DNA from: UBA3103 sp002365855
GTDB lineage: Bacteria; Bacillota; Desulfotomaculia; Desulfotomaculales; Pelotomaculaceae
Direction of reading: 5' to 3'
NCBI GenBank assembly: GCA_030627625.1
Contig: DAOURR010000018.1
Location: 1 to 37,459, forward strand
Length of the DNA: 37,459 bases
The notes beneath the pieces were generated by a model. The model had not been told where the DNA came from. It searched no databases and saw only the letters and a program-made list of their open reading frames with translations. Made by a program: the position numbers and the translations under genes. Each line of letters begins with the position of its first letter. Position 1 is the first letter of the stretch. Of this stretch, positions 1-8,519 are shown piece after piece.

Positions 1-403
1 CTTCTCTGCTCACCTTTACTGTATAATCGTCAGCATCAGGGGTCCCAATGACATCAATAAGACTATCATCAGCATCACCCGTTAAGGTTACGGTTACGAA
101 ATCAGCTACATTACTTTCATCTATTTCTACTGTGTCTACTGTGTCTTCTGTTATCGTGTCTAAAAAGTCCACATCATCGGGCAGTTGCACGGAAACATAA
201 AACTCAGCAGTCGCCGGCACAACATCTTCATCAATGTTGACTTTAATCCAGCCCAGTGCCGTAGTTGAATCATCATCAATACCCTTTTGAACAGCATTGG
301 AGAAAGTTACCGGGTTTGCTGCCAAAGCCGATAATGGGAAAACAAAGGTTACCAGCATAGCAATAACTAATAGTAATGATACTTTTTTTCTTGCTTTTCG
401 CAA
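1..403 (-). CDS. Secreted S-layer-type protein, 5' part only
   Basis: The N-terminal 134 codons of a gene that runs off the left edge. It opens with a TTG codon at 403, seven bases after a strong AGGAGGG ribosome site (411-417). The first ~29 residues form a classic signal peptide: a basic start (RKARKK), a hydrophobic core (LLLVIAMLVTFVFPL) and a likely cut after ALAA. The mature part is acidic, rich in Asp, Thr and Val, and looks like a beta-rich surface domain (for example VTVTLTGDADDS). No catalytic motif is visible in this part. Inference: an exported cell-surface or S-layer protein; the family cannot be named from this fragment. Faces the divergent sigma-factor operon across a 600-base gap. 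Confidence 0.7.
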   Translation of the reverse strand, partial: MRKARKKVSLLLVIAMLVTFVFPLSALAANPVTFSNAVQKGIDDDSTTALGWIKVNIDEDVVPATAEFYVSVQLPDDVDFLDTITEDTVDTVEIDESNVADFVTVTLTGDADDSLIDVIGTPDADDYTVKVSRE

Positions 404-872
404 TTAATTTCCCTCCTTTTAAGAAATTAGAATTTAACTTTTATCGGGTCTTCTTTTCCTTTTAAAACCCCCCTTTGTTAGAATTTTTACGACTATTACC
501 AGAATGATTGATGTATTGGCTGCTACAACTTATTAAAGTCGCAATAGCACAATGTTTGGTTTAGTTAAATAAATGATTATAAAATTTGTTTTTGGTTTTC
601 TTGATTTGCTCAAAAAGACATATTCTACATGGACAGGTAAAATCCTGCCCGGCAGACTGCTTTTTCCTCCATTGTTACCTGACTAGTTAGACAGCCAGTC
701 AACTCCAAAAGTTCCACTACCGGGTAAAAAATTTATTAATTTATTTAAATAATTTTGGATAAAAATTTTTAAATTGGTCGAGTCCATTAACGTTGTTAAA
801 TACTTCTGCCGATTGCACCGGGCAAGAGGCGTATGATATTATCAGGTGAGTAGGATAAGCATTACATACCCC

Positions 873-903
873 TGGACAACACTGTCAAATACGTATATAT
901 AAT
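873..903 (+). promoter_or_regulatory. Candidate sigma-A promoter of the sigma-factor operon
   Basis: A TGGACA hexamer (873-878; 5 of 6 to consensus) and a perfect TATAAT (898-903) are separated by 19 bases. The spacer is two bases longer than ideal. Transcription would begin near 910 and give a ~100-base leader to the sigma gene. Confidence 0.45.
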
Positions 904-924
904 GTATAAAAATAAAATTATTTG

Positions 925-986
925 AACCCCCCCGTAGCCGGAACTTTTATCTTTCGGCCTGTGTCTAACTGTAAAACGGGGGTTTT
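925..986 (+). promoter_or_regulatory. Leader hairpin (possible attenuator) with ECF-like promoter inside
   Basis: AACCCCC (925-931) can pair with GGGGGTT (978-984), followed directly by more T, which is the shape of an intrinsic terminator in the 5' leader. A second stem (GCCGGA with TTCGGC) nests inside. The same stretch contains GGAAC (940-944) and TGTC (962-965) 17 bases apart, resembling the GGAAC/CGTC promoters used by ECF sigma factors. That would allow autoregulation. Both readings are inference. Confidence 0.35.
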
Positions 987-1009
987 CAGCACTATCAGGA
1001 GTGGCTCCC

Positions 1010-1621
1010 GTGGACGATACCAGAATACTGGTTAAAAAAGCACAGAACCATGATTTATCGGCTTTTGAGGAGCTTGTTCGGCTATACCAGAACAAGGTTT
1101 ATGCTCTATGTATTCAGTTGACCAGCAACCACGCCGACGCCCAGGACCTGGCCCAGGAATCTTTAATCAGGGCGTACAGGGCCCTGGGAAGCTTCCGCAA
1201 CGAAGCTGATTTCGGCACCTGGCTGCACCGCATAACCGTGAATGTATGGTTGAATTTTAAACGTAAAAACACCGGCCGCCATATCATTTACCTTGACGAC
1301 CCGTACCGGGGTGAAAACGGCGGGGAGGTGCGGCGGGAAGTGGCCGCTGAAAACGGCGACCCCTTCCAGGCCCTTGCGGATAAGGAATTCCGCAACCTGG
1401 TCAGGTCAGCAATAAATTGCCTTTCTGATGATCACAGAGCCGTGCTGGTGCTTCGTGAGGTTGAGGGCTACAGCTACGAGGAAGTTTCGCAAATGCTGGG
1501 CTGCTCGCTGGGAACAGTTAAATCCCGGCTCAACCGGGCCCGGGAAATAATGCGGCAAAAAATGACGTCTTTAGCAAAGGAGTCAGGAGAAGGATTTTTA
1601 GCAGGACGAGAGAGAAGGTGA
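1010..1621 (+). CDS. ECF-type RNA polymerase sigma factor
   Basis: Extracytoplasmic-function sigma factor of the SigW/RpoE type, 203 residues. Region 2 covers about residues 14-82: FEELVRLYQNKVYALC, then DAQDLAQESLIRAYRAL, then FGTWLHRITVNVWLNF. Region 4 covers about 135-185, with the helix-turn-helix SYEEVSQMLGCSLGTVKSRL. A linker rich in charged residues separates them. I prefer the GTG at 1010: an AGGAG lies 8 bases before it, whereas the GTG at 1001 overlaps that site. The stop is six bases before the anti-sigma gene, so the two are co-transcribed and translationally close. Role by family: directs RNA polymerase to envelope-stress promoters when its partner releases it. Confidence 0.9.
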   Translation: MDDTRILVKKAQNHDLSAFEELVRLYQNKVYALCIQLTSNHADAQDLAQESLIRAYRALGSFRNEADFGTWLHRITVNVWLNFKRKNTGRHIIYLDDPYRGENGGEVRREVAAENGDPFQALADKEFRNLVRSAINCLSDDHRAVLVLREVEGYSYEEVSQMLGCSLGTVKSRLNRAREIMRQKMTSLAKESGEGFLAGRERR

Positions 1622-1627
1622 CAGCCC

Positions 1628-2671
1628 ATGAAATGCAATGAATCAAAGCAATTGATCCCCCTCCACCTGGACGGGGAGCTTCCAAATGCTCAGGATGAGC
1701 TGTTCACTGATCACCTGGCCTGCTGTGAGTCGTGCGCGCGCGAACTAATGTTTCTCAAACGGCTTTCAGGTTCTTTACATGAGATTGGCCGTGATGAGAT
1801 CCAGGCGCCGCCCGGTCTTAGTGTGGCAGTGATGGGCAGGTTGAAGCAGGAACGACGGTCAGCAATCACCTGGTTTCCCGCTGCCTGGCGTAAAGCCGTT
1901 GCGGCTGCTGCCGCGATACTGCTCCTGGCAGGTGGGTCTGCAGGAGTTGCAGCAGGGCTTAAAATGGCCGGCAACGGGAACATGATTGTCTATGAAACAC
2001 CCACAGTTAAAGATCCCGGCGGTGGAGTTGCAGCATCACCTGATAATTCTCCTTTGGGAGATACTACCCAACTGGGGAATCCAGCCGGGGAGGATCCTTC
2101 TAAAATAGCGCAAAACAACGGGTCCGACCCGTCAAACAATACAGACAATGGTACGGACGGCATCTCACCTGAAGACGGTTTGGACGGCAAAGTTTCCGCC
2201 GCCGGGGCTATTTCGTCAAAAGTGACGCCGGTTCTTATGAGCACCGGGATGAAAATTACCAGCACTATGATAAAAGTAACAGTCGGTGACCTGGCTGAGG
2301 CCCGGGCTAAAGCGGTGGCATTGGCGGCAGGCGCCGGCGCTGTGACACAGGTATTCCCCGAGCAAAATGGCGGCAAGAGAATCGTGGTTATAAGGCTCAC
2401 AGCAACATTTGAAAGCGCTCCTGATCTTATTGCCAGACTGGCCAGCCTGGGAACAATGTTCGACAGGCAGGACGAGAGCCGCGATATTACTGCTCTTTAC
2501 AACGAAACACTGATCCAGTACCACGACCTGCAGTCACGGATCAGTTCAACACATGACGCCGGGGAACGGCTGCAAATGGAAGCCCAGGCAGCATCGTATA
2601 AACAGATGCTGGATGCCTGGGAGGCCGAGGCAGGCAAGCGTATTGTCACGCTATGGCTGGAGGGTAATTAA
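1628..2671 (+). CDS. Membrane anti-sigma factor with zinc-finger N-terminus
   Basis: Partner of the preceding sigma factor, 347 residues. The N-terminus is a ZAS-type zinc-binding domain with C3 and the motif H29-x3-C33-x2-C36, which binds ECF sigma factors in known families. One membrane segment lies at about 89-111 (alanine/leucine-rich). A low-complexity linker (about 120-185, Asn/Gly/Asp/Pro) leads to an outside domain at about 205-347 that resembles DUF4349-like coiled regions (MKITSTMIKVTVGDLAEA, and an ETLIQYHDLQSRI helix). The ribosome site AAGGTGA overlaps the sigma stop codon. Inference: holds the sigma factor at the membrane and releases it on an envelope signal. A terminator hairpin follows at 2693. 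Confidence 0.85.
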   Translation: MKCNESKQLIPLHLDGELPNAQDELFTDHLACCESCARELMFLKRLSGSLHEIGRDEIQAPPGLSVAVMGRLKQERRSAITWFPAAWRKAVAAAAAILLLAGGSAGVAAGLKMAGNGNMIVYETPTVKDPGGGVAASPDNSPLGDTTQLGNPAGEDPSKIAQNNGSDPSNNTDNGTDGISPEDGLDGKVSAAGAISSKVTPVLMSTGMKITSTMIKVTVGDLAEARAKAVALAAGAGAVTQVFPEQNGGKRIVVIRLTATFESAPDLIARLASLGTMFDRQDESRDITALYNETLIQYHDLQSRISSTHDAGERLQMEAQAASYKQMLDAWEAEAGKRIVTLWLEGN

Positions 2672-2692
2672 AGGGTTTTGTAACGTAAGTAT

Positions 2693-2725
2693 GGCCGGGC
2701 GCATGATATAGCCCGGCCTAATTTT
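2693..2725 (+). terminator. Intrinsic terminator of the sigma/anti-sigma operon
   Basis: Perfect 8-base stem GGCCGGGC (2693-2700) / GCCCGGCC (2711-2718), a 10-base loop, then TAATTTTA. The T tract is on the plus strand only, matching the plus-strand operon. Confidence 0.8.
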
Positions 2726-2749
2726 ATGATCTTTATATTGCACATCTTA

Positions 2750-3154
2750 CTAAAAAACGTCCTTAGGAACAATATACGGGTCAATGACAAGCACCTCAGG
2801 AAAATCTTTGATGTTGCATGTCAACACTACAAGATCCCGCAACTTTGCCGTGGCCCCGATTAATGTATCCGCCATACCCAAGGTTTTACCCCTGCTACGC
2901 CAGACCCGGCGTATTGATGCAGCTTCAGCTGCAATTTTTTTGTCTATCGGTATAATATCTAACGCAGCAGTTATTTTATCTATCGCTTTTCTCGCTTTAA
3001 TTGTAGAGTCGCCTGCAAGCAATTCGTGATACACTACGACGCTTGTATAAGCAAAACCCGATACCACCAGTTCCTCCAGCCAGTCCGATGATTCTTCAGG
3101 TAGCCTCGCAGTAAGAAAGTCAATAAACACACAGGTATCTATGAGGTAGGCCAT
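2750..3154 (-). CDS. PIN-domain ribonuclease toxin (VapC-like)
   Basis: Toxin of a type II toxin-antitoxin pair, 134 residues, a normal VapC length. The four acidic residues of the PIN active site are all present: D6 in LIDTCVFID, E44 in VVYHELLAGD, D96 in GMADTLIGA and D117 in NIKDFPEV. The family uses these to hold Mg2+/Mn2+ and cut RNA. It overlaps the 3' end of the antitoxin gene by 16 bases, which implies coupled translation. It is convergent with the anti-sigma gene. Nothing suggests inactivation. The RNA target cannot be told from sequence. Confidence 0.88.
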   Translation of the reverse strand: MAYLIDTCVFIDFLTARLPEESSDWLEELVVSGFAYTSVVVYHELLAGDSTIKARKAIDKITAALDIIPIDKKIAAEAASIRRVWRSRGKTLGMADTLIGATAKLRDLVVLTCNIKDFPEVLVIDPYIVPKDVF

Positions 3155-3420
3155 TTAGAAATATCCTCTTCCTCTTCTCTCATCTTTTGTACCCATTTGC
3201 TTCCACAGCCACATGCCGCCCATTCCGGCACGTCTTCCGGCTTTAGAGAACCCCTTAACTTTCTAAAATTTTGTCGTGCTTTTTCCCGTCGCAATTGTTC
3301 AGCTACAGCGTTAACAAAAAAAGCGGTTTTGGTTACTTTATGCTTATTCACAAATAAATTGACTTCCTTGATGAGACTAACTGGCACCCTCACGTGAACC
3401 ATCCTGGTTTCCTCTTCCAT
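3139..3420 (-). CDS. Antitoxin of the VapBC-like pair, ribbon-helix-helix type
   Basis: 93 residues. The N-terminus (RMVHVRVPVSLIKEVNLFV) is the short beta strand and amphipathic helix of a ribbon-helix-helix DNA-binding domain. The C-terminal half is charged and contains two Cys in ACGCGSKW, probably the part that wraps the toxin. An ATG at 3420 follows a GGAGGTG ribosome site by seven bases. The ribosome site lies inside a perfect inverted repeat (3423-3442). Antitoxin first, toxin second and overlapping is the usual order. Family assignment rests on the N-terminal pattern and on the neighbouring PIN toxin. Confidence 0.8.
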   Translation of the reverse strand: MEEETRMVHVRVPVSLIKEVNLFVNKHKVTKTAFFVNAVAEQLRREKARQNFRKLRGSLKPEDVPEWAACGCGSKWVQKMREEEEDISKWPTS

Positions 3421-3422
3421 AT

Positions 3423-3442
3423 AGAGACACCTCCATGTCTCT
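3423..3442 (-). promoter_or_regulatory. Inverted repeat over the antitoxin ribosome site
   Basis: AGAGACA (3423-3429) and TGTCTCT (3436-3442) form a perfect 7-base inverted repeat with a 6-base centre. The ribosome site (3428-3434) falls in its centre and one arm. It may be the operator for autorepression, or an RNA hairpin that masks the ribosome site. Confidence 0.55.
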
Positions 3443-3445
3443 TAC

Positions 3446-3474
3446 AGTGTATCATATTAGCCCCATGCCAACAA
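3446..3474 (-). promoter_or_regulatory. Candidate promoter of the VapBC-like operon
   Basis: Read on the minus strand: TTGTTG (3469-3474), 17-base spacer, TACACT (3446-3451). It fits in the 56-base gap after the protease gene and lies next to the inverted repeat at 3423-3442, so bound antitoxin could block it. Confidence 0.45.
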
Positions 3475-3476
3475 GA

Positions 3477-6400
3477 TTATTTGCCTAAACGGTGTTCGCA
3501 GACGATTAGTAGCCGGTTCAGAAGGATACCCATCTCGCCTGCTGTGATCGGCTCCGCCGGCGCAAATTTTCCATCCGGCCGGCCGTCAAAAAGCCCGGTG
3601 GCGGTGGCCTGGCTTACTGCTTCAACTGCCCAGGGGGGTATGTCAGCCGCATCCAAATAAGGCAATGGAAAAGGTGCTTTAACATTCAGCCCCAGGTCGC
3701 GCAGCACTGAGGAAAACACAACCGCTGCTTCGACCCGGCTCAAAGCCGCCATGGGCTGGAAGCTGCCGTCCTGGTAGCCTTTAAAAATGCCTCTCGCACG
3801 GGCCTCGGCCACAGCAGGACGGAACGAAAGCGGAATATCCCCCGAATCGGTAAATTCAAGAAGCATCTCACTTGCTTTGGGCCAGTTCAGCAGCCTTGCC
3901 AGCACTTCCGCCGCCTCTGCCCGCGTCAATGGCGCATCAAGAGCAGAATTCGAACCGGCCCTGTCGGGCAAAACGCTCCAGGCTCCAAAAATCATGTTTA
4001 ACACGGCAGCGTCATACCTGCCTTTTGTCCCAAACACCGTCGAGTACACCTGCCTGCCCGTGACGCCCCCGGTGCGCCTGTCTACAGCTACAAGGGTGAA
4101 ATTGTATTCTTCGTCCTCGGGGCTCAGGGCGATATTAAACCTTCCCGAGGCATCTACGGGTACAAGCTGGCCGGAAGTCCCCTGCCAAATGTAAACTGAT
4201 GTATTTGCATTGGCGCTTCCCGTCATTTGCATACCGCTCTGAAGCGGTACAACCGAAAACAGCAGCGGCGGCGGCGGGGCGGAAGTGCCGGCGTTCAACG
4301 ACACCAGTACATTACCTGTTGGCGGTGGAGCCACACTATATTCTAATTCAACCTTTTCTCCGGGTAATATATCTCCAGGCATAACCGGGTGCCCGTTTTT
4401 AAAAAATCGAGTTGAAACTGTGACGAGATACTGTTTTTCTTCTTCGGTAATGACAGTGCCTGTGTTTTCGTTAAAACTTATAAGTACAGCCTGCTCACAA
4501 AGAGTTTCGGCTATGTCCAGCTGCCAGACCGCTTTTCCTTCCGGATCTGTGGTAACCCTGATGAGGCAGCCAGAGGCTATGGCGTCTGTCGTGGTCCTGA
4601 CGCCCCAGCGGTAAATTACAGCGTCAGGAGGCAGGTAAAGAGAACGGTAGCGGCCGCTATCGTCCAGCAGATATATAGTCCTGTTGTTTTTGGCAAAATC
4701 TATGGCCCTGCCGTAAATAACGCTGCTGTATGCCACCACGCCTATAGCTTCACCCGTGTCCGGCAGCAGGACCGCCGAAACATGGTCTCCAGGCCTAATT
4801 GACTCAAGAGCAGAAACCTTTTTATCCTTCTTGACCGGGGCGCCGGGAAACATAGGATAGGTAGACCCGTTTTCCAACTGAATCAAGCCAGTGGATGTAT
4901 TGACTTCTTTTACCGTACCCAGAGACACTCTTCTCTTTACAGCCAGGTACTGGATCTCGCCGCTGGATGGCGACAGGCTCAAGCGCACCGGCATTCCCGG
5001 CAGGGCCTCCTCGAGCTCGTCCAGGGCGCCTGTGCCGAAGGGCGCGTCCAGTGTCTCCGCGCTTACAAAAGTGTCTTCATAGGAGTAGACTGCCGTGGGT
5101 GAAATCCGGTAAGCCCCGCGATCACCCGCGAGATAGAGGGTTTTCCTCCCGTTTTCACTGCGCACGGACAGGACGACGCCTTCTTTTTCAATATATGAAG
5201 CCCTTACCTGCCTAATTTTCTGGTCAACCGGGTTCACCACCGCGCTGACCTCCACACCGGGAGGCAGGCTTTCTGGGGCAATAAAAGAGCTGTTTAATAT
5301 CACGCTCTCAACATCAGGATACAGGCTGTAGCCTCCCTGCCTGGAGTCCGGGTTAATTTCTGTAAAAATAATTCCTTCCGAGGTATTAAGGGCCTTAACA
5401 CCGGTTGCACGCCATAGACGCGCTGCAAAATATACGCGCTGCGGGGTCCGGAAAACAGCCGCTCCGGGGAAAATGTGGCTTACATCCGCCCAGGCTATGC
5501 TGTCATCTACCAGGTTTACCACTGATATATCAGACAGACTGAATGACGCGCCGTCAGTCAGAGTAATTGTCCTGCCGTCGGCCGTCTTGACGATGCCTTC
5601 GGCCGGAGGCTGGCCCCAGGCCAGGGCGAAGTCCTGTGACAAAACACTGCTGCCGCGGATTACGTTCCGGCGAATCCCTGTCCCGGCCACACGCACGGTG
5701 TATTCACCTTTTACAGGCGCCGGCAGGTAGACCTGCTCCACGTTGTTGGTCCTGTCCGGCGTATTCGCGCCGAGAAAATGATTCCCGTAGTATACTTTCC
5801 CGTCGGGAGCGCGTACGATCAGGTCCAGGTCGTTCACAAGAGCCTTGCCGCTGCCCGGTTCGGCGGCAGGGTCGGTCCAGGCCAGGGTTGCTTTAAAAGG
5901 CGCAGAGGAGTCAGTAACTGTAAATGTGTATGACAGCTCCTCTCCCTGGGTCACCCCGGCCCATTCGTCCGCCAGCCGGAAGGTGTTCTCTTTCAAAGCA
6001 ATTACCGTACCCGCCAGGTTTATGATCCCGAATCCTTCTTTCGAAGGGCCGCCTTCGACAACGCGGGAGCCGTTGATGAGCGCAGCCTTGACCAGCGCGG
6101 CCGAGGGAGTGGTCATGTCCATGTATTTTTTAAAGTACTCCCGCATGAGGGCGGAGGAGCCGCCGGCGACAGCCGCGGCCATACTTGTACCCTGCATCCT
6201 GGTGTATTCCGGGTGACCCGGAAGATCGCCCTCTATCAGGCTGGAACGCGCTGAAATGACCCCTGAGGCCGGAGCCAGGAGTTCCGGCTTGATTCGCCCG
6301 TCCCCGGCAGGGCCGCGGGACGAAAAAGAAGCCGTTGAAGAAGCGTCATCCGCGCCGGGCACGAAAGCCGGCCTCGGAAGCACAGAGGCGCCGACAACCA

Positions 6401-7181
6401 GGACGTTCTTGCTGTTGGCTTCACTTGTAAGGGTCCTTGAGGACGGGCCGCTGTTACCCGCTCCGAAAACCACCAGGAAATCGGGGTGGTCGCGCACGAA
6501 GTCGTCTATCTGCGCGGTTGAATTGAGGTACGTGTTTGACCCTCCGCCCCAGCCATCCACATGCACCCGGGCTCCGGCCGAATAGGCGGGCAGGAACAAA
6601 CTGGACAGGTCCGCAGGGATCTGTGGTTCTCCATCCTTGTTAAGTATCGCCTGGAAGTAGATGCTGGCGCCCGGCGCCACGCCCCGGAACTGGCCGTTAG
6701 AAGCGGCGCCGGTGCCGGCAATGGTGGCCGCCATGTGAGTGCCGTGGCCGTTGGGATCATCAGGCACATCCCGCCCGGCCCATGACTTGAGCATCACAAC
6801 CTTGGGCATTTTGCCAGGTGTGCTCTGGAGATCAGGGTGAATATTTCCCGCCCGGCCTGTATCAAGGCCGCTGTCCGCCACGGCCACAATCTGTCCTTCC
6901 CCGGTCAGACCTAAAGGCACAACAAACCCCGGGGCGTTGACAGCGGATGCCCCGGTAATATCACTGGCACGGTCATTTAAAAAGGATACTGGATGCAAAT
7001 TATACGGGCTTGCAGGAGCAATAGCTGACGCAACTTCTGAGAATGCGGCAGAAAGGCCTGTCCGGCCGGCAGCCAATAAGATCATTAAGAAGATAGCAAG
7101 CATAAAAAGGGTTAAACGGGAAGGAGAGCCAGAAAAACGATCAAGGAATTTCCTATATAAATAAAGCCCAAAAAAACGCAT
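3477..7181 (-). CDS. Cell-surface subtilisin-like serine protease (S8) with SLH repeats
   Basis: 1234 residues. A single hydrophobic segment at about 23-38 serves as signal or membrane anchor. The S8 catalytic domain covers about 90-390, with the full triad D103 (VAVADSGLD), H146 (NGHGTH) and S333 (GTSMAAAVAGG), and the oxyanion Asn N243 in GAGNSG. A PPC-like beta domain follows at about 410-530 (ATLAWTDPAA, LVNDLDLIV). Residues ~540-950 are repeated small beta modules resembling OB-fold or DUF5666-like units, then a bacterial Ig-like domain near 965-1045. Three SLH-type modules end the protein (from about 1055, 1110 and 1174; for example GIFKGYQDGSFQP and GLFDGRPDGKFAP). These bind cell-wall polymers in known proteins. 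Start ATG at 7181 after GGGAGGTC. Inference: a wall-bound extracellular protease. Confidence 0.9.
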   Translation of the reverse strand: MRFFGLYLYRKFLDRFSGSPSRLTLFMLAIFLMILLAAGRTGLSAAFSEVASAIAPASPYNLHPVSFLNDRASDITGASAVNAPGFVVPLGLTGEGQIVAVADSGLDTGRAGNIHPDLQSTPGKMPKVVMLKSWAGRDVPDDPNGHGTHMAATIAGTGAASNGQFRGVAPGASIYFQAILNKDGEPQIPADLSSLFLPAYSAGARVHVDGWGGGSNTYLNSTAQIDDFVRDHPDFLVVFGAGNSGPSSRTLTSEANSKNVLVVGASVLPRPAFVPGADDASSTASFSSRGPAGDGRIKPELLAPASGVISARSSLIEGDLPGHPEYTRMQGTSMAAAVAGGSSALMREYFKKYMDMTTPSAALVKAALINGSRVVEGGPSKEGFGIINLAGTVIALKENTFRLADEWAGVTQGEELSYTFTVTDSSAPFKATLAWTDPAAEPGSGKALVNDLDLIVRAPDGKVYYGNHFLGANTPDRTNNVEQVYLPAPVKGEYTVRVAGTGIRRNVIRGSSVLSQDFALAWGQPPAEGIVKTADGRTITLTDGASFSLSDISVVNLVDDSIAWADVSHIFPGAAVFRTPQRVYFAARLWRATGVKALNTSEGIIFTEINPDSRQGGYSLYPDVESVILNSSFIAPESLPPGVEVSAVVNPVDQKIRQVRASYIEKEGVVLSVRSENGRKTLYLAGDRGAYRISPTAVYSYEDTFVSAETLDAPFGTGALDELEEALPGMPVRLSLSPSSGEIQYLAVKRRVSLGTVKEVNTSTGLIQLENGSTYPMFPGAPVKKDKKVSALESIRPGDHVSAVLLPDTGEAIGVVAYSSVIYGRAIDFAKNNRTIYLLDDSGRYRSLYLPPDAVIYRWGVRTTTDAIASGCLIRVTTDPEGKAVWQLDIAETLCEQAVLISFNENTGTVITEEEKQYLVTVSTRFFKNGHPVMPGDILPGEKVELEYSVAPPPTGNVLVSLNAGTSAPPPPLLFSVVPLQSGMQMTGSANANTSVYIWQGTSGQLVPVDASGRFNIALSPEDEEYNFTLVAVDRRTGGVTGRQVYSTVFGTKGRYDAAVLNMIFGAWSVLPDRAGSNSALDAPLTRAEAAEVLARLLNWPKASEMLLEFTDSGDIPLSFRPAVAEARARGIFKGYQDGSFQPMAALSRVEAAVVFSSVLRDLGLNVKAPFPLPYLDAADIPPWAVEAVSQATATGLFDGRPDGKFAPAEPITAGEMGILLNRLLIVCEHRLGK

Positions 7182-7283
7182 ATAGACCTCCCGAGACCGG
7201 TTGGTGTTATTCGTGCCAAATTTTCAAAGAGTTTTATTAATAAACATTTTCGACATACTCTGGGATTTTCCTGTCAAAAGAAC

Positions 7284-7316
7284 AAAAATAGTTAATTTGA
7301 TTAGTTAACTATTTTT
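7284..7316. repeat. Perfect 12-base inverted repeat upstream of the protease
   Basis: AAAAATAGTTAA (7284-7295) and TTAACTATTTTT (7305-7316) with a 9-base centre. It lies about 100 bases upstream of the protease start and downstream of mbl. It could be an operator or an AT-rich hairpin ending mbl transcription. It is not GC-rich enough to call a terminator with confidence. The rest of 7182-7472 shows nothing else. Confidence 0.5.
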
Positions 7317-7472
7317 ACTAAAGCATATCGATAACAAAATTTTATTTTCTCTAGGGTCTTGTTGTCTCTTACAGTCAGCTCACATTATAATCATAACTTT
7401 CACGTTTTTTATGGTTACGGAATATTGAGCTTGCGCAACAGCTTTTTATTAAATAATTCTTGTCCACCCTAC

Positions 7473-8519
7473 TCAATAAGTCGAGTTGGTCCGTTTTTTT
7501 TGGCCTTTTGCCCTGTTGGCGGCAGCGCTGATCACGTTCATGTTGCTAAGAGCCTTACCCGTTCCTTTGGCGACGCAGGACAGCGGGTCATCCGCGACGT
7601 ATACGGACAGGCCGGTTTCCTTGCTGATCAACCTGTCAATCCCGTCCAAAAGCGCGCCGCCTCCGGTCATGACAATACCCTTGTTCACTATGTCCGCCGA
7701 CAGTTCAGGGGCGGTTTTCTCAAGCACCTCTTTTACCGCGCTGACGATCATTTCCAGTGTCTCTTTAATCGCGTCGTGAACCTGCCTGCGGGTGACCCTG
7801 ACACCCTTGGGCAGCCCGGTAAGCATATCCCTGCCCCTGATCTCAATGCTTTTATCCTCCGAGCCGGGCAGGTAAGCCGTACCGACCTCAATTTTCAGCT
7901 CCTCTCCGGTTCGCTCGCCGATGGCAAGGCTGTACTCCCTGCGGATATAACGAACAATGGCCTCGTCAATCTTATCTCCGCCCACCCGCAGCGACTTACT
8001 GCACACGATCCCTCCAAGGGAAAGGACGGCGATGTCGGTGGTCCCACCGCCAATATCGACGATCATTGAGCCGCTCGGCTGGGAAATATCCAGCCCTGCC
8101 CCCAGGGCGGCGGCGAGGGGTTCCTCGATCAGGTGCGCTTCTTTGGCGCCGGCCTGGATGGCGGCCTGGCGCACGGCCCGCTCCTCAACCCCGGTAACAC
8201 CGGATGGAATGCAAACCATAATGCGCGGCCTGAAGAAAAACTTCCTGCCCCCATCGGCCTTGCTCATAAAATATCGAAGCATCTTCTCCGTGACGTCATA
8301 ATCCGCAATTACACCGTCGCGCAGCGGCCGGATGGCGATAATATTGCCGGGTGTGCGCCCCAGCATCCGGCGCGCTTCGGAGCCAACCGCGATAACACGA
8401 CCGCTATCCCTGTCTATGGCCACAACCGACGGCTCCTGCAAAACAATTCCTTTTCCTTTGACAAATACCAGCACGTTGGCTGTTCCAAGGTCCACCCCGA
8501 TATCCGATCCGCCAAACAT
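7473..8519 (-). CDS. mbl: Rod-shape protein, MreB/Mbl family
   Basis: Actin-like filament protein that guides cell-wall synthesis under the membrane, 348 residues, the usual length. Actin-fold motifs are visible: GVDLGTANVLVFVKGKG (phosphate 1), MIVDIGGGTTDIAVLSLGG (phosphate 2) and IVMTGGGALLDGI (adenosine loop). The ATG at 8519 follows GGAGA by eight bases and gives MFGGSDIGVDLGTAN, the normal MreB start. An upstream start at 8579 would add a non-homologous tail. Named mbl rather than mreB because it sits right after spoIIID, as in B. subtilis; it is not next to mreC/mreD here. Confidence 0.92.
   Translation of the reverse strand: MFGGSDIGVDLGTANVLVFVKGKGIVLQEPSVVAIDRDSGRVIAVGSEARRMLGRTPGNIIAIRPLRDGVIADYDVTEKMLRYFMSKADGGRKFFFRPRIMVCIPSGVTGVEERAVRQAAIQAGAKEAHLIEEPLAAALGAGLDISQPSGSMIVDIGGGTTDIAVLSLGGIVCSKSLRVGGDKIDEAIVRYIRREYSLAIGERTGEELKIEVGTAYLPGSEDKSIEIRGRDMLTGLPKGVRVTRRQVHDAIKETLEMIVSAVKEVLEKTAPELSADIVNKGIVMTGGGALLDGIDRLISKETGLSVYVADDPLSCVAKGTGKALSNMNVISAAANRAKGQKKRTNSTY

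Larger units (their letters stand above)
404..1009. other. Divergent intergenic region, S-layer gene / sigma factor
   Basis: About 600 AT-rich bases with no credible gene. It holds the upstream regions of two divergent genes. Visible items are a sigma-A-like promoter at 873-903 and a leader hairpin with an embedded ECF-like promoter at 925-986 (both listed separately). A short stem-loop (CAGG/CCTG) lies near 634-648. No riboswitch was recognised. Confidence 0.5.

Noticed and set aside
590..720. Cyclic di-GMP or similar riboswitch near the S-layer gene
   Set aside because: Only a short GGACAGG/CCTGCC stem was found; the conserved core of known classes is missing.
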